A DNA stretch of 64,000 nucleotides from Oceanobacter sp. (GTDB taxonomy: Bacteria > Pseudomonadota > Gammaproteobacteria > Pseudomonadales > Oceanobacteraceae): NCBI GenBank assembly GCA_002733645.1, contig NVWL01000005.1:1-64000 (forward strand). The letters run 5' to 3'. Below are positions 16,644-28,933 of the stretch, piece after piece (the stretch's first letter is position 1; each line of letters begins with the position of its first letter). A program made the position numbers and the translations under genes. The notes under the pieces are model-generated. The model did not search any database. It saw nothing but the letters and a program-made list of their open reading frames with translations, and had not been told where the DNA came from.

Positions 16644-17461
16644 TTAATCGCCTCTTGTCGCCAAAACGGCATTCCGGCAATAGAGGTCGATGGTGATGCG
16701 GTTTGGCGTTCTTCCATAACACCAGCACGGTACGCTTGTCGCCCGCCCTTTACTCCCGCATCAAAACTTTCTGCCATTGCTTTTGGGTCAGGCGATTTTG
16801 CCACGGCGGTATTTAAGAGCACGGCGTCAAAGCCTAACTCCATCGCCGCCATTGCTTGTGATGGTCGCCCTAGCCCCGCATCAATAATTAATGGGGTGTC
16901 TGGCAAGCGTTTGCGCAACGTCGATAATTGATACGGATTTAATAATCCTTTGCCAGTTCCTATCGGCGCTCCCCAGGGCATAACCGCAGGGCACCCGGCG
17001 TCGACTAAAGCTTCACACACCACCAGATCATCAGTACTGTAAGGCAGCACTTTAAATCCTTGTGTAACTAATTCTTTTGCGGCATCAACTAACTCGAGCG
17101 TGTGTGGCTGCAAGGTATACTCATCGCCAATTACTTCGAGTTTTATCCATTCGGTGGAAAATAATTCTCGTGCCATCACCGCTAAGCGAATCGCTTCTGA
17201 TGCCGTAAAGCAACCTGAGGTATTAGGCAGTATTTTTGTATTGGATTGCTGCAACCAATCTTGCAAATACGACCAATAACCGTTGTCGGCGACTTGGTGT
17301 GCCGTTTGCCGCCGCAAAGACACAGTGACAAAACCCGGCTCTACACTTTTCAAACAATCAAGCATGACTTCGGGGGATGAATACATCGCCGACCCGAGCC
17401 ACAAACGGCTAGAAATTTCTTCATCGGCGATGATGAGTTTATCAGTTACGTTTTCAGCCAC
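16640..17461 (-). CDS. thiG: Thiazole synthase ThiG
   Basis: A 273-aa TIM-barrel enzyme that joins deoxyxylulose-5-phosphate, dehydroglycine and ThiS thiocarboxylate to form the thiazole moiety of thiamine. The Schiff-base lysine is K107 in WIKLEVIGDEYTL, followed by VMPWGAPIGTGKGL (phosphate loop) and IIDAGLG. The N-terminus is a little diverged (SAMYSSPEVM for the usual GTGKY). It overlaps thiS by 8 nt. Works with ThiS and ThiO encoded directly upstream. Confidence 0.95.
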   Translation of the reverse strand: MAENVTDKLIIADEEISSRLWLGSAMYSSPEVMLDCLKSVEPGFVTVSLRRQTAHQVADNGYWSYLQDWLQQSNTKILPNTSGCFTASEAIRLAVMARELFSTEWIKLEVIGDEYTLQPHTLELVDAAKELVTQGFKVLPYSTDDLVVCEALVDAGCPAVMPWGAPIGTGKGLLNPYQLSTLRKRLPDTPLIIDAGLGRPSQAMAAMELGFDAVLLNTAVAKSPDPKAMAESFDAGVKGGRQAYRAGVMEERQTASPSTSIAGMPFWRQEAIK

Positions 17462-17667
17462 CTGTGATTGCTCCTAAAATATCGACGCAATCGCCATCAT
17501 GGAGTGCTGTGTTTTTCCATTGATGTACAGATCGAATTTCTGCATTGATGGCAACCACAAAACTTATTCCGTTATCTTGAGCGGCGTATCCTAAATCATC
17601 GTTAATAAGCTTAAGTAAATTTTCGTGCTCGGGAAGCTCTCTAGTGAGGCCGTTCACTGTGATTGTT

Positions 17668-17675
<8 letters not shown>
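17454..17675 (-). CDS. thiS: Sulfur carrier protein ThiS
   Basis: A 73-aa ubiquitin-like protein ending in the required Gly-Gly (GAITGG), the site that carries the thiocarboxylate sulfur to ThiG. The start ATG 17675 gives MPKTITVNG, the normal first strand; the frame extends upstream into thiO but has no better start. It overlaps thiO by 8 nt and thiG by 8 nt. No thiF adenylyltransferase lies in this window, so activation must come from elsewhere in the genome. Confidence 0.93.
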
Positions 17676-20705
<3,030 letters not shown>

Positions 20706-20819
20706 CTATTCCTAGTGTTTAGGATCAGGCAGACAGCGGAAAAGAGAAGGTAGCCGAAACCTGCCCGGTTAAAACTTGGGCATACGGCAAAGAACATTCG
20801 CAGAACGCGAGTGCCCACT

Positions 20820-20922
20820 TCTGTTCCCTACGCTGGCATTAACCAGATCAGGTTCAACGGGACCCGCAATTGCGATCTCAGCCTGTGTTGGTTTTTTAAA
20901 AACCGATCAGGCACCCCGACAG
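20820..20922 (-). ncRNA. TPP riboswitch (THI element)
   Basis: On the minus strand the leader reads GGGGTGCC at 20912-20919, GGCTGAGA near 20880, and the conserved block CCGTTGAACCTGATCTGG followed by TTAATGCCAGCGTAGGGAA. These are the P2/P4 and TPP-binding boxes of the thiamine pyrophosphate riboswitch. Binding of TPP should lower expression of thiC and everything behind it, including htpG. The 118 nt between aptamer and thiC hold the expression platform; I see no strong T-tract terminator there, which suggests translational control. Confidence 0.95.
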
Positions 20923-20934
20923 ATGAGCAATGAG

Positions 20935-20962
20935 TGTATAGCGTAATTATTTATTCTGGCAA
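20935..20962 (-). promoter_or_regulatory. Promoter of the thi operon
   Basis: -35 TTGCCA (20957-20962), 16-nt spacer and -10 TATACA (20935-20940) on the minus strand place the transcription start about 7 nt before the riboswitch. The remaining sequence to 21020 is AT-rich and holds no gene. Confidence 0.6.
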
Positions 20963-21020
20963 GTGAAGTTTTTTATTTTTTGGCTACTTAGTCACAATCA
21001 AAATTAATTCAATATTTAAA

Positions 21021-21491
21021 TTAATCTTGAACCAACAAAAAATGCGCACGTGCCGTTGCAATGGGTTGATCAGGATCTGTTTGCCAAGCATTAATTGCTA
21101 CATTCGCAACACGCTTGCCCTGACGCCACACTTGGCAGCTTGTGTATGTATCTGTATGTCGACCTGCGCGTAAATAATCGAGCGAAAAATCAATGATTTT
21201 CGGTACCGCTTGAGTCTCCATTGTCATTAATAAATGCAGCGCCGCAGACGTTTCCATAAAACCGCCAACAACCCCACCATGTATGGCCGGCAGTGTCGGA
21301 TTGCCAATATTATGATCATTCTTTGGCATCAAGAAAATCGGCTGAAGTTTGCCCGCAAGGGTCGACATGTCAAACAGTTCCATTCCGATCAACTGGGCAT
21401 ACGGGATAACTTGTACGATCTTGTTGTATTCGCCATCATTGCGCGCGCCACTGATAATGCCACGAAAATCGATGCTTGTTTCACTGCTCAT
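21021..21491 (-). CDS. PaaI-family hotdog thioesterase
   Basis: A 156-aa hotdog-fold protein with the PaaI motif HGGVVGGFMETSA (catalytic HGG-x-E region near residue 70) and a closing strand VDFSLDYLRAG-like stretch. It should hydrolyse an acyl- or aryl-CoA in the cytoplasm; the substrate is not evident. Its ATG overlaps the upstream thioesterase by 4 nt (ATGA), so two related enzymes are made from one message. They may form a heteromeric pair. Confidence 0.85.
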   Translation of the reverse strand: MSSETSIDFRGIISGARNDGEYNKIVQVIPYAQLIGMELFDMSTLAGKLQPIFLMPKNDHNIGNPTLPAIHGGVVGGFMETSAALHLLMTMETQAVPKIIDFSLDYLRAGRHTDTYTSCQVWRQGKRVANVAINAWQTDPDQPIATARAHFLLVQD

Positions 21492-21937
21492 ACTGGCCTC
21501 CCGTTAATCTGCATACCTATTCGCATAAAGTTTCCGGCACAGGTCGCCACCACGTCTTTCTCATCGCCATGCTCTTGGTACACCTCAGCACGGGTAAACA
21601 CGACGCTATTCGTAATACGTATGATATCGGCTTTGGCGACAAGATCTTTTCCTGGCTGCGCTGACTTGAAATAATCAACTCGCAGATCCAAGGTCGGACA
21701 CAGCTCGTTGCCGGGCAAGCCAACAAAGGCAGCCGTACCACACGCAGTATCCATTAATGTTGTTATGCTACCACCAGCAATAACCCCATTTTCAGGATTG
21801 CCGATGATCGCCTCAGAGTACGGTAAACGCATAATCACCGACTGCCCTTCGGCATGATCTACGCTCATATTAAGTAAACGACAATGAGGCAAAACTGAAA
21901 CAAAGCGTCCCGCTTTAACGGTAAGATTTTCTGACAT
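21488..21937 (-). CDS. Second PaaI-family hotdog thioesterase
   Basis: A 149-aa hotdog protein with the signature NPENGVIAGGSITTLMDTACG (read in two parts around residues 48-68), in which the usual HGG is replaced by AGG, and a later LRVDYFKSAQPG strand. I take ATG 21937 because of the GGAG site 7 nt upstream; the frame is open a further 46 codons without a start signal. Loss of the motif His may change catalysis, leaving its partner as the main catalytic subunit. Divergent from the TesB-like gene at 22099, so three thioesterase genes cluster here. Confidence 0.85.
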   Translation of the reverse strand: MSENLTVKAGRFVSVLPHCRLLNMSVDHAEGQSVIMRLPYSEAIIGNPENGVIAGGSITTLMDTACGTAAFVGLPGNELCPTLDLRVDYFKSAQPGKDLVAKADIIRITNSVVFTRAEVYQEHGDEKDVVATCAGNFMRIGMQINGRPV

Positions 21938-22047
21938 AAGGACTCCATTTACGGGGTTGAGCACGGTAACCTTAACGGCAGCGGGCAAGGTACCCTGATT
22001 TAGGTTAGCGCGGCAATGCCCATTCTGCCCGACATAAGTAGCAAATA

Positions 22048-22074
22048 TGATCACAGCTTTAATAATAGTGATCA
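22048..22074. promoter_or_regulatory. Inverted repeat in the divergent thioesterase promoter region
   Basis: TGATCAC (22048-22054) and GTGATCA (22068-22074) are perfect arms with a 13-nt AT-rich spacer, placed just before the tesB-like gene and 110 nt before the divergent pair. It looks like an operator; the regulator is unknown. Confidence 0.4.
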
Positions 22075-22098
22075 ATTATATTAATTCTGGAGATGCTG

Positions 22099-22917
22099 AT
22101 GAATCCATTTGATTACTACTACGAACAAGTTAAATCAAAAGGAGACTTAAACCTCGACCCAACCTGGGGGCAAGGTAAAACAACCTATGGCGGCATGTCC
22201 GCCGCACTTGGCTTAGCGGCTATCGAGCGCGACTTAACAGCGCAAAGAGATGAACTATCGCCGTTACGCTCAATCAGTGTTCACTTTTGCGGTGCGCTAA
22301 ACACGCAAACGCCCTTCACCACAGACACTCGCGTATTAAAAGCCGGACGCTCTGTCGTTCATGCCATGGCTGAGATTCACCAAAATGAGGGGTGCGCAAC
22401 CACAGTGACAGCCTGTTACGGCGCAGGACGAGAATCCAATGTAGTGGTTGCCCCAGAATCACGCGAGCTGGGCGAGCCTGGAAGCGGTCAGCGCTTATCC
22501 TACATTCAAGGGGTAACACCTGAGTTCGTTAAGCACATCGATTTTAGTTATGTCAGCGGCGGCTTGCCTTTCTCTAACAGTCAGCATGACCACATTCATG
22601 GCTGGATGCGCTTTAACGATTGCGAAAGTAACCTTAGTGAAGTGCATCTGGTCGCGCTGATCGATGCTTGGCCACCCACCACCCTGCAGAAGTTAAAAAC
22701 CGTCGCCCCCTGCGCCAGTATCACTTGGAGCTTAGAAGTAGTGACTCCGACCTCAGCCCTAAGCACTCCAATTGCAGGTAACGATTGGCTCTACTACGAG
22801 GCTGAGATCGCCGAGGCTCATGACGGTTTCGCCCACACCACTGCTCGTATTTACACAAGCGATGGAACGCTAATAGCTTTATCACGCCAGTTAGTCGTAG
22901 TTTACGACGTCCGATGA
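22099..22917 (+). CDS. TesB-like acyl-CoA thioesterase (double hotdog)
   Basis: A 272-aa protein with two hotdog halves, as in TesB-type thioesterases: an N-terminal half with TYGGMSAALGLAA and SVHFCGAL, and a C-terminal half with LVALIDAWPPT (the Asp-bearing helix) and ASITWSLEV. It should hydrolyse acyl-CoAs. Two ATGs are close; 22099 is 6 nt from GGAG, while 22093 overlaps it, so the second is preferred. Together with the two divergent PaaI-like genes it forms a CoA-thioester cluster. Confidence 0.85.
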   Translation: MNPFDYYYEQVKSKGDLNLDPTWGQGKTTYGGMSAALGLAAIERDLTAQRDELSPLRSISVHFCGALNTQTPFTTDTRVLKAGRSVVHAMAEIHQNEGCATTVTACYGAGRESNVVVAPESRELGEPGSGQRLSYIQGVTPEFVKHIDFSYVSGGLPFSNSQHDHIHGWMRFNDCESNLSEVHLVALIDAWPPTTLQKLKTVAPCASITWSLEVVTPTSALSTPIAGNDWLYYEAEIAEAHDGFAHTTARIYTSDGTLIALSRQLVVVYDVR

Positions 22918-23020
22918 GACGGCGAGAAGTTTAAATACAAAACATCATGAATCTGTCTTGCTGGATTGCACTCTGGCAACTATTACTTATAGGACTCAGA
23001 TTTATTGAACGAATGTATCT

Positions 23021-23395
23021 ATGACTCTCAATGTTTTAATTTGTGATGACTCGAGTTTTGCACGCAAACAAATGGCCCGAGCACTGCCCCCAGAATGGAC
23101 TGTAGATGTTCATTTTGCTGGGGATGGCGTGGAAGGCGTGGCTGCGATTAAAGAAGGCAAAGCCGATGTCATGTTTCTCGACCTCACCATGCCTAACCTA
23201 GATGGTTATGGCGTGCTTGAAGCGATCCGACGAGAAGACTTACCGACAATGGTTATTGTTGTCTCTGGCGACATTCAACCAGACGCACAGGATCGAGTAA
23301 AAGCGTTAGGCGCAATGGCATTTATCAAAAAACCGATCGACGCCGACAAAGCACGCACCGTGTTAGCCGAATATGGCATTCTGACTGAGGCCTGA
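23021..23395 (+). CDS. CheY-like response regulator
   Basis: A 124-aa single-domain receiver. The acidic pair D9-D10, phospho-acceptor Asp near residue 53 (MFLDLTMPNLDG), Ser in VVSGD and the KKP lysine are all present. It has no output domain, so it likely acts by protein contact. One nt after its stop comes cheC, followed by a PAS-GGDEF gene, so phosphorylation of this regulator is probably read or removed by CheC and passed to the third protein. The cognate kinase may be the hybrid kinase 3 kb downstream, but that is a guess. Confidence 0.9.
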   Translation: MTLNVLICDDSSFARKQMARALPPEWTVDVHFAGDGVEGVAAIKEGKADVMFLDLTMPNLDGYGVLEAIRREDLPTMVIVVSGDIQPDAQDRVKALGAMAFIKKPIDADKARTVLAEYGILTEA

Positions 23396-23396
23396 T

Positions 23397-24011
23397 ATGA
23401 GCGCACACCCCGCTATTCTTAGCGAAGATCAAAGAGACTGCTATCAAGAGCTCACCAACGTTGCAATGGGGCAAGCGGCTGATCGTTTGGCGCGGTTATT
23501 GGATGCGTACGTTGTGCTCCCTATTCCACGTATCAGTGTCATAGAAAGCAGCGAGTTGAATATGGCATTGCAGGATGCAGGCAACGACAGCAGCGTATCC
23601 GCTGTGTGCCAAGGCTTTATTGGTTCCGGCATAGCGGGCGAAGCCATGCTGATGTTTAACGACACATCGTTTGCCAGCCTTGCAAAACTGATGCAGTACA
23701 CAGGGCCTTTAGACAAGCACGCCGAGCTAGAATTACTGATGGATACAGCGTCTATTTTGATTGGTGCATGTATTCATGGTATCGGTGAACAATTAGAGAT
23801 TCATTTCAATCAGGGCCATCCTGTGGTGCTGGGTCAACACTGCGACATGAACGATTTACTTAAGCATGGCAACAACGGCTGGGATAGAACGCTCGCAATT
23901 GAAATTCACTACACCATTGAACACGCGAACATTGAGTGTGAGCTACTGCTTCTCTTTACCGAAGAGTCAGTGAAAACCCTCAATAAAAAAATCGACTTTT
24001 TACTGGATTAA
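23397..24011 (+). CDS. cheC: CheC-type phosphatase
   Basis: A 204-aa CheC/CheX-family protein. The first active-site motif E-x2-N is clear (CYQELTNVAMGQAADRL, residues 16-32) and is followed by the expected Pro about 22 residues on (VVLPIPRI). In the second half the matching helix reads LMDTASILIGACIHG, where the E-x2-N pair is changed, so only one phosphatase site may be working. CheC proteins dephosphorylate CheY. Lies between a CheY-like gene (1-nt gap) and a PAS-GGDEF gene (2-nt gap). Confidence 0.88.
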   Translation: MSAHPAILSEDQRDCYQELTNVAMGQAADRLARLLDAYVVLPIPRISVIESSELNMALQDAGNDSSVSAVCQGFIGSGIAGEAMLMFNDTSFASLAKLMQYTGPLDKHAELELLMDTASILIGACIHGIGEQLEIHFNQGHPVVLGQHCDMNDLLKHGNNGWDRTLAIEIHYTIEHANIECELLLLFTEESVKTLNKKIDFLLD

Positions 24012-24013
24012 AT

Positions 24014-24973
24014 ATGAGCCAGGGACAAATCGAAATCACCGACATTCATTGGTTGATGGATATACTCCAGAACATTGATGTTGGCTTAGTCGTCCTAGAT
24101 ACCGACTACAACATACACCTGTGGAATGCGTTTATGGACAGCCACAGTGGTATTAGCCCGCAAGTAGCTAAAGGCCAAAACTTATTCGATTTGTTCTCAG
24201 AGGTGCCTGAAGATTGGTTTAGAAATAAGGCTGAGCCAGTGTTTCAGCTAAAAACTCGTACTTTTACCATCTGGGAACAACGCCCTTACCTGTTTAAATT
24301 TCGTAATTCACGTCCAATTACTGGGCGTACTGAGTTTATGTATCAGAACACCAGCATTATCCCGCTGGAATCGCCAGATAAGCGTGTTAACCATATTTGC
24401 GTGATCATCTATGACGTGACGGATACGGCGGTTGGACGTCTTGATATTAACCAAGCGCAAGAAACCCTCACAGAAATACAATCTCAAGATGCCTTAACCG
24501 GGCTACTCAACCGAACCAGCTGGTTGCCTGTACTTGAGAACCTGTGTTCAAAAGAAGCACAACACGCTGAACCATCCTCCTTGTTGATCATCGATTTAGA
24601 TCACTTTCGTGACTTAAACCGAGAATTAGGTCATGACAAAGGCGATGAAATCCTCAAACGTTTAGGCGCTGCACTACAAACCCTCGGAGGCGAGACACAC
24701 GGTGCCCGCTTAGGAGGCGAGCTCTTTGGTTTAATCCTAAAGGGGAAAGATGCCACGCAAGCCGTCTCAACCGCTGAACGTTTACGCCGTTCTATTGCTA
24801 CCTTGAATAAAGGTAGCACAACGTTAATAAGCGCAAGCATTGGTGTGGCTGGCTGGCACCCTAGCGTTACTTCCGCTATTGAATGGCTAAGCTGCGCTGA
24901 CAAAGCGCTCTACCACTCAAAAGAAAGTGGCAAAAATAGAACCACTCTCTACCAGCACAAACAGCCTGATTAG
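24014..24973 (+). CDS. PAS-GGDEF protein with degenerate active site
   Basis: A 319-aa cytoplasmic protein: a PAS domain (about 10-140, LVVLDTDYNIHLWNAFM) and a GGDEF domain (about 150-315, DALTGLLNRTSW, IDLDHFRDLNRELGHDKGD). The signature is GGELF (234-238) instead of GGDEF/GGEEF; the fourth residue, a metal-binding Glu in active diguanylate cyclases, is Leu. It may be a c-di-GMP or GTP sensor or a weak enzyme instead of a full cyclase. No RxxD inhibitory site is seen. It is the last gene of the cheY-cheC operon. Confidence 0.88.
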   Translation: MSQGQIEITDIHWLMDILQNIDVGLVVLDTDYNIHLWNAFMDSHSGISPQVAKGQNLFDLFSEVPEDWFRNKAEPVFQLKTRTFTIWEQRPYLFKFRNSRPITGRTEFMYQNTSIIPLESPDKRVNHICVIIYDVTDTAVGRLDINQAQETLTEIQSQDALTGLLNRTSWLPVLENLCSKEAQHAEPSSLLIIDLDHFRDLNRELGHDKGDEILKRLGAALQTLGGETHGARLGGELFGLILKGKDATQAVSTAERLRRSIATLNKGSTTLISASIGVAGWHPSVTSAIEWLSCADKALYHSKESGKNRTTLYQHKQPD

Positions 24974-25001
24974 ATACATCCTCTCAATTTTCGACCCTGT
25001 C

Positions 25002-25043
25002 GTGCCGTCACTGGCACCTATGAATGCACCTACAATGCATTCA
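25002..25043. promoter_or_regulatory. Two inverted repeats upstream of the araC-type gene
   Basis: GTGCC-N6-GGCAC (25002-25017) and TGAATGCA-N7-TGCATTCA (25021-25043) lie 70-110 nt before the regulator start. The second has perfect 8-bp arms. They could be operator sites for the regulator itself; the first might also serve as a weak stop hairpin for the preceding operon, although no T-tract follows. Confidence 0.4.
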
Positions 25044-25112
25044 TCAGCCTCCTAGACTACCTAGCCACCGCAGACACTGCCATACTATAGCAACGTGCCC
25101 CGGAGCTTCTGT

Positions 25113-26126
25113 ATGTCAGCCTTTAGAATTCATCAACCATTTGTCGACGCGCCCATAAAAGGCGTGGCTAGGCATGGATTATCCCGTGAATTCTTATGCC
25201 AAACCGCTGACATCAACGGCGATGACTTTACCCCTGACGGTTCGCTATCCACGCAAGACTACGCCCGCTTAATGCTAACGATATGGCGTGAAAGCAAAGA
25301 CGAGTCTATGGGACTCAACCCTGAACCCGTTCGTTTTGGCACCTTTGCGATGATGGGTAAGGCCGTGATTACTTGCGCCACCCTAGAGCACGCGTTGCGC
25401 CGGGCATCGGCTTTTTATTGCCTAATGCCTCATGCGCCTCAACTCACGGTAGATAAAGCCGGAACGCAGGCGCGTATTATTATTCATCAAGATCGTGGGT
25501 ACGATCCTGATCATTTTCTCAGTGAATCTTTACTGGCAATATGGCACCGATTCAGTAGCTGGCTAGTGGGCCAAGGGGTGCCACTCTTGGCGGTTCAATG
25601 CCCCTATTCAGAGCCCACACATCGCAGCCTCTACGATCTAGTATTTGCAACACCGGTTACGTTTAACAGCAACGAGTTATCACTGACTATCCCGACACGC
25701 GTGTTAAACCTACCCATTACGCAAACCGCGGCTAGCCTGCATCAATTTTTACAACATTCGCCCGCAGATGTATTAGCACGCCCTAACCCGCACACCAGCA
25801 TGACGGCTAAGGTTCGAAATACATTGAGCGCCTATCGCACTGCAGATTTACCAGACTTAACCACAACGGCAACACTGCTAGATACGTCATCGGCGACGCT
25901 GCGCAGGCGATTACGAGAAGAAGGCAGCTCGTTCCAAAAACTGAAAGACGCCGCTCGCTTTCAAGAAGCTCGACGATTATTAGCAGAACCCGGCATAAAC
26001 ATTTCTGACGTGGCCGCTTCATTAGGTTTTACCGAAACCAGTACGTTTCATCGTGCATTTCGTAACTGGACCGGGACAGCACCTGGTGAATATCGCAACA
26101 CACGGACAAAAAATAATGAAGTATGA
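25113..26126 (+). CDS. AraC-family transcriptional regulator
   Basis: A 337-aa regulator. The first 200 residues look like the Arabinose_bd-type ligand domain found in OruR/VirS-like regulators; the C-terminal 100 hold two helix-turn-helix motifs (ATLLDTSSATLRRRL and NISDVAASLGFTETSTFHRAFR, followed by WTGTAPGEYR). ATG 25113 follows a CCGGAGC site with good spacing; a GTG 18 nt upstream is less likely. It overlaps the start region of the hybrid kinase gene, so the two might be expressed together. Effector unknown. Confidence 0.88.
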   Translation: MSAFRIHQPFVDAPIKGVARHGLSREFLCQTADINGDDFTPDGSLSTQDYARLMLTIWRESKDESMGLNPEPVRFGTFAMMGKAVITCATLEHALRRASAFYCLMPHAPQLTVDKAGTQARIIIHQDRGYDPDHFLSESLLAIWHRFSSWLVGQGVPLLAVQCPYSEPTHRSLYDLVFATPVTFNSNELSLTIPTRVLNLPITQTAASLHQFLQHSPADVLARPNPHTSMTAKVRNTLSAYRTADLPDLTTTATLLDTSSATLRRRLREEGSSFQKLKDAARFQEARRLLAEPGINISDVAASLGFTETSTFHRAFRNWTGTAPGEYRNTRTKNNEV

Positions 26127-26193
26127 TGTTCCGACCATGTCCCAGAGCACACAACGACAAGAGCCAACTCACTTGCTGAATCAATTATTCATA

Positions 26194-28929
26194 ATGACTA
26201 CCAGCCGCACAAAACGGCTGCTGTTCGTACTTTGCCTTATTGCTCTATTTGTTACGCTCGCACCCAGCGCATATGCAATTGCACTGACTGAAAATATTGA
26301 TGGTCAGATTCTAGGAAAACACCTATCTCAATTCCAAGAAAGTGCGCCCTTGGCAACGCCAGAAAACATTCATTCAAGTCAGCAGGATTGGCAACCCGTC
26401 ACCGTAGATATTCCTAACCCCGGCGTATCCAGCCTACCGACGTGGTATCGATTAAAGTTAGAGTCAAGCGGTACGACAAGAGTCTGGATGGCCGAAGTAT
26501 CTTACCCATTAGTCGAGCGTATTGAATTACTGGTATTTCATAATGACGACCTTCAGGTTTATTTTAACGACGGGAATAGTGTGCAAAGTGGCAGTCATAG
26601 TGATGCCAAGCTAGGGTTTGAATTCGAGCTGCCCATTCAAGAACCCGGGCATTACACACTCTACTTCCGTGTAGAAAACCGAGGCCTACTTAACTTTCCA
26701 TTGCGGCTGTATAAGTCAGACACGTTAAGTTCATACCAACAAAATCGTAATCTTTTTTATGGTGCTTACACAGGATTTTTACTGGCCGTTTTACTGTATA
26801 ACCTCGCCGTTTTCATTGTGATTCGTGAGCCATACCTACTACTTTTTTGTGGGTTTGTTGCCAGCTACATTACCTTCTTTTGGGCGCATACCGGCATAGG
26901 CTATCGCTATATTTGGCCGGAGCTTCCTTTCTTAGAAGAAAGATCCACGATTCTGCTGGGTGCTATCCCACTACTGTTCAGTGTGCTTTTTGCCGCTAGT
27001 TTTTTGAAAACGCCCCTCAAAAATCGACAAATTCTAATTTGGATAAAACGGATTGCAGTGATCACTTCGTGTCTAAGCATCAGTATGACGCTACTGCCAA
27101 ATTACGCCACGACATTAGATATTCAGCGCGTCGCCACTCTGCTCATTCCCTTATTACTCATTATCACAGCAAGCTTATCTGGAATGTTACGTAACCCGTC
27201 AACCATGGCGTACTCCATTGGTATTTACGCACTGGCCGGCTCCATCATTGTTCATAGCCTTGCTCGACAAGGCATTATACCGACGAACACATGGATTGCT
27301 TACATCACACATATTGGTGCTGTCACTATGATAGCAGTTCATAGCTTAGCAATTGTTCTGCGGCTTTATGAACAACGCCTTGAGCAAATACGAACACGCC
27401 GCGATATTATTGCTACTCAAAAATCATCACGCCAAACTCGAGAAAAACTGAGAGCTTCAGAAAAAAATCTCGCACAAACTGAAGCCGAAGCTAAAGAAAA
27501 ATCGGCCTTTTTAGCTATGATGAGTCACGAGATCCGCACACCACTCAACGGCGTATTGGGCATGGTCGAGCTGCTACAACACACGCGCTTAGACTCTCAA
27601 CAAAAACGCTACTTAGGCACTATTTCAACCTCGGGCGAAAGCTTACTTTCATTACTGAACGACATTCTTGATTTATCAAAAATTGAATCAGGAAAGATGA
27701 CGGTAGAAAAACGTGAAGTGCAGCTGATTCCACTAATTAACGACTCTATTCTCCTTTATAGTCGCCAAGCTCGTGATAAAAATCTTACCTTATTAGCAGA
27801 CATCGGTGATCCATCTTACGCTCATATTTACACCGATGAGGTGAGGCTACGACAGGTGCTCAACAACTTACTCAACAATGCCATTAAGTTCACCGAAAGT
27901 GGACACATTGAAATTCGGTTAGAGTGGCATGATTCTGATTTAAAAATACATATTGAAGACACTGGTATAGGCATCAGCGAAGAACAAAAAAAATTACTTT
28001 TCCAAAGCTTCTCTCAGGCCAATAATAAAATTGCCCGTCAATATGGTGGCACAGGCCTAGGCTTAACTATCTGTCAAAAGTTAATGTCACTACTCGATGG
28101 CTCAATCGAAATGACCAGTTCCCCCGGAGCAGGTTCGGTGTTTACAATATCACTTAATAATGCAGAACCAACGGGATTACATACTCCGCCTAGGTTAGAT
28201 GGCCGTCGCTGTTACTTAGAACTAAAAAATAATGTCGAGAAACTGTTTGTACAAGAGTGTATTGCCCGACTTGGCTTAGAAGAGTCATTAAGTCGATATG
28301 ATACCGACTGCATCATCAGCGATACTCAACCGACGGGCGTAGACAATACAAGTAATTTGCTTTGCATTGTTGATGACTATTGGCCTCGTCTCAGTACTGA
28401 CAAGCAAATAGAACGACCGCTGCGGTCACATGTATTAATTCATCATTTAACAAATTTATTGGAAATAAACAGCAATAACCTCACCTCAGAAGCCGGTTAT
28501 CGTCCCGGTAAAATTTGGATTGCTGAAGATAATTTAGTAAACCAAAAAGTTATTGCCGGTATGCTGAGGCACTTAGAAATGGAGTGTCAGATTTTTGATA
28601 ATGGTGCACAGGTGCTATCCGCTTATGAAAAAAATGGCGACGACGTCGATTTAATTTTAATGGATTGCGAAATGCCAATCATGGATGGCTACGATGCCAC
28701 CCGAGAGATTCGTAAACGTCAGCAACAATTTAACCGCCCCGACCTACCCATCATCGCCCTAACAGCCAATATTGGGGTAGAGTTTGAGCAATTTGCAAGA
28801 TCCGCCGGTATGGACGACTTAATAACCAAGCCGGTACGCAAACAGACATTAAAGAATCTGTTTACGACGTGGCTGCCAGACGCCACAGACACAAGAGAGA
28901 TCACAAACGACAACAGCAGCGAGCTTTAA
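26194..28929 (+). CDS. Hybrid sensor histidine kinase with 7TMR-DISM sensor
   Basis: About 911 aa. Order: signal peptide (TKRLLFVLCLIALFVTLAPSAYA-type), a periplasmic 7TMR-DISM extracellular domain, seven membrane helices (about 180-390), a coiled coil, HisKA with His445 (MSHEIRTPLNG), HATPase with the N box NNLLNNAIKF, EDTGIGI and GGTGLGL, and a C-terminal receiver with Asp824 (LILMDCEMPIMDG). I prefer ATG 26194 since it starts directly at the signal peptide; upstream in-frame ATGs at 26116 and 26137 overlap or follow the araC end. None has a strong ribosome-binding site. The family senses small carbohydrates or related ligands; this ligand is unknown. No Hpt domain is visible. Confidence 0.88.
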   Translation: MTTSRTKRLLFVLCLIALFVTLAPSAYAIALTENIDGQILGKHLSQFQESAPLATPENIHSSQQDWQPVTVDIPNPGVSSLPTWYRLKLESSGTTRVWMAEVSYPLVERIELLVFHNDDLQVYFNDGNSVQSGSHSDAKLGFEFELPIQEPGHYTLYFRVENRGLLNFPLRLYKSDTLSSYQQNRNLFYGAYTGFLLAVLLYNLAVFIVIREPYLLLFCGFVASYITFFWAHTGIGYRYIWPELPFLEERSTILLGAIPLLFSVLFAASFLKTPLKNRQILIWIKRIAVITSCLSISMTLLPNYATTLDIQRVATLLIPLLLIITASLSGMLRNPSTMAYSIGIYALAGSIIVHSLARQGIIPTNTWIAYITHIGAVTMIAVHSLAIVLRLYEQRLEQIRTRRDIIATQKSSRQTREKLRASEKNLAQTEAEAKEKSAFLAMMSHEIRTPLNGVLGMVELLQHTRLDSQQKRYLGTISTSGESLLSLLNDILDLSKIESGKMTVEKREVQLIPLINDSILLYSRQARDKNLTLLADIGDPSYAHIYTDEVRLRQVLNNLLNNAIKFTESGHIEIRLEWHDSDLKIHIEDTGIGISEEQKKLLFQSFSQANNKIARQYGGTGLGLTICQKLMSLLDGSIEMTSSPGAGSVFTISLNNAEPTGLHTPPRLDGRRCYLELKNNVEKLFVQECIARLGLEESLSRYDTDCIISDTQPTGVDNTSNLLCIVDDYWPRLSTDKQIERPLRSHVLIHHLTNLLEINSNNLTSEAGYRPGKIWIAEDNLVNQKVIAGMLRHLEMECQIFDNGAQVLSAYEKNGDDVDLILMDCEMPIMDGYDATREIRKRQQQFNRPDLPIIALTANIGVEFEQFARSAGMDDLITKPVRKQTLKNLFTTWLPDATDTREITNDNSSEL

Positions 28930-28933
28930 CTCG

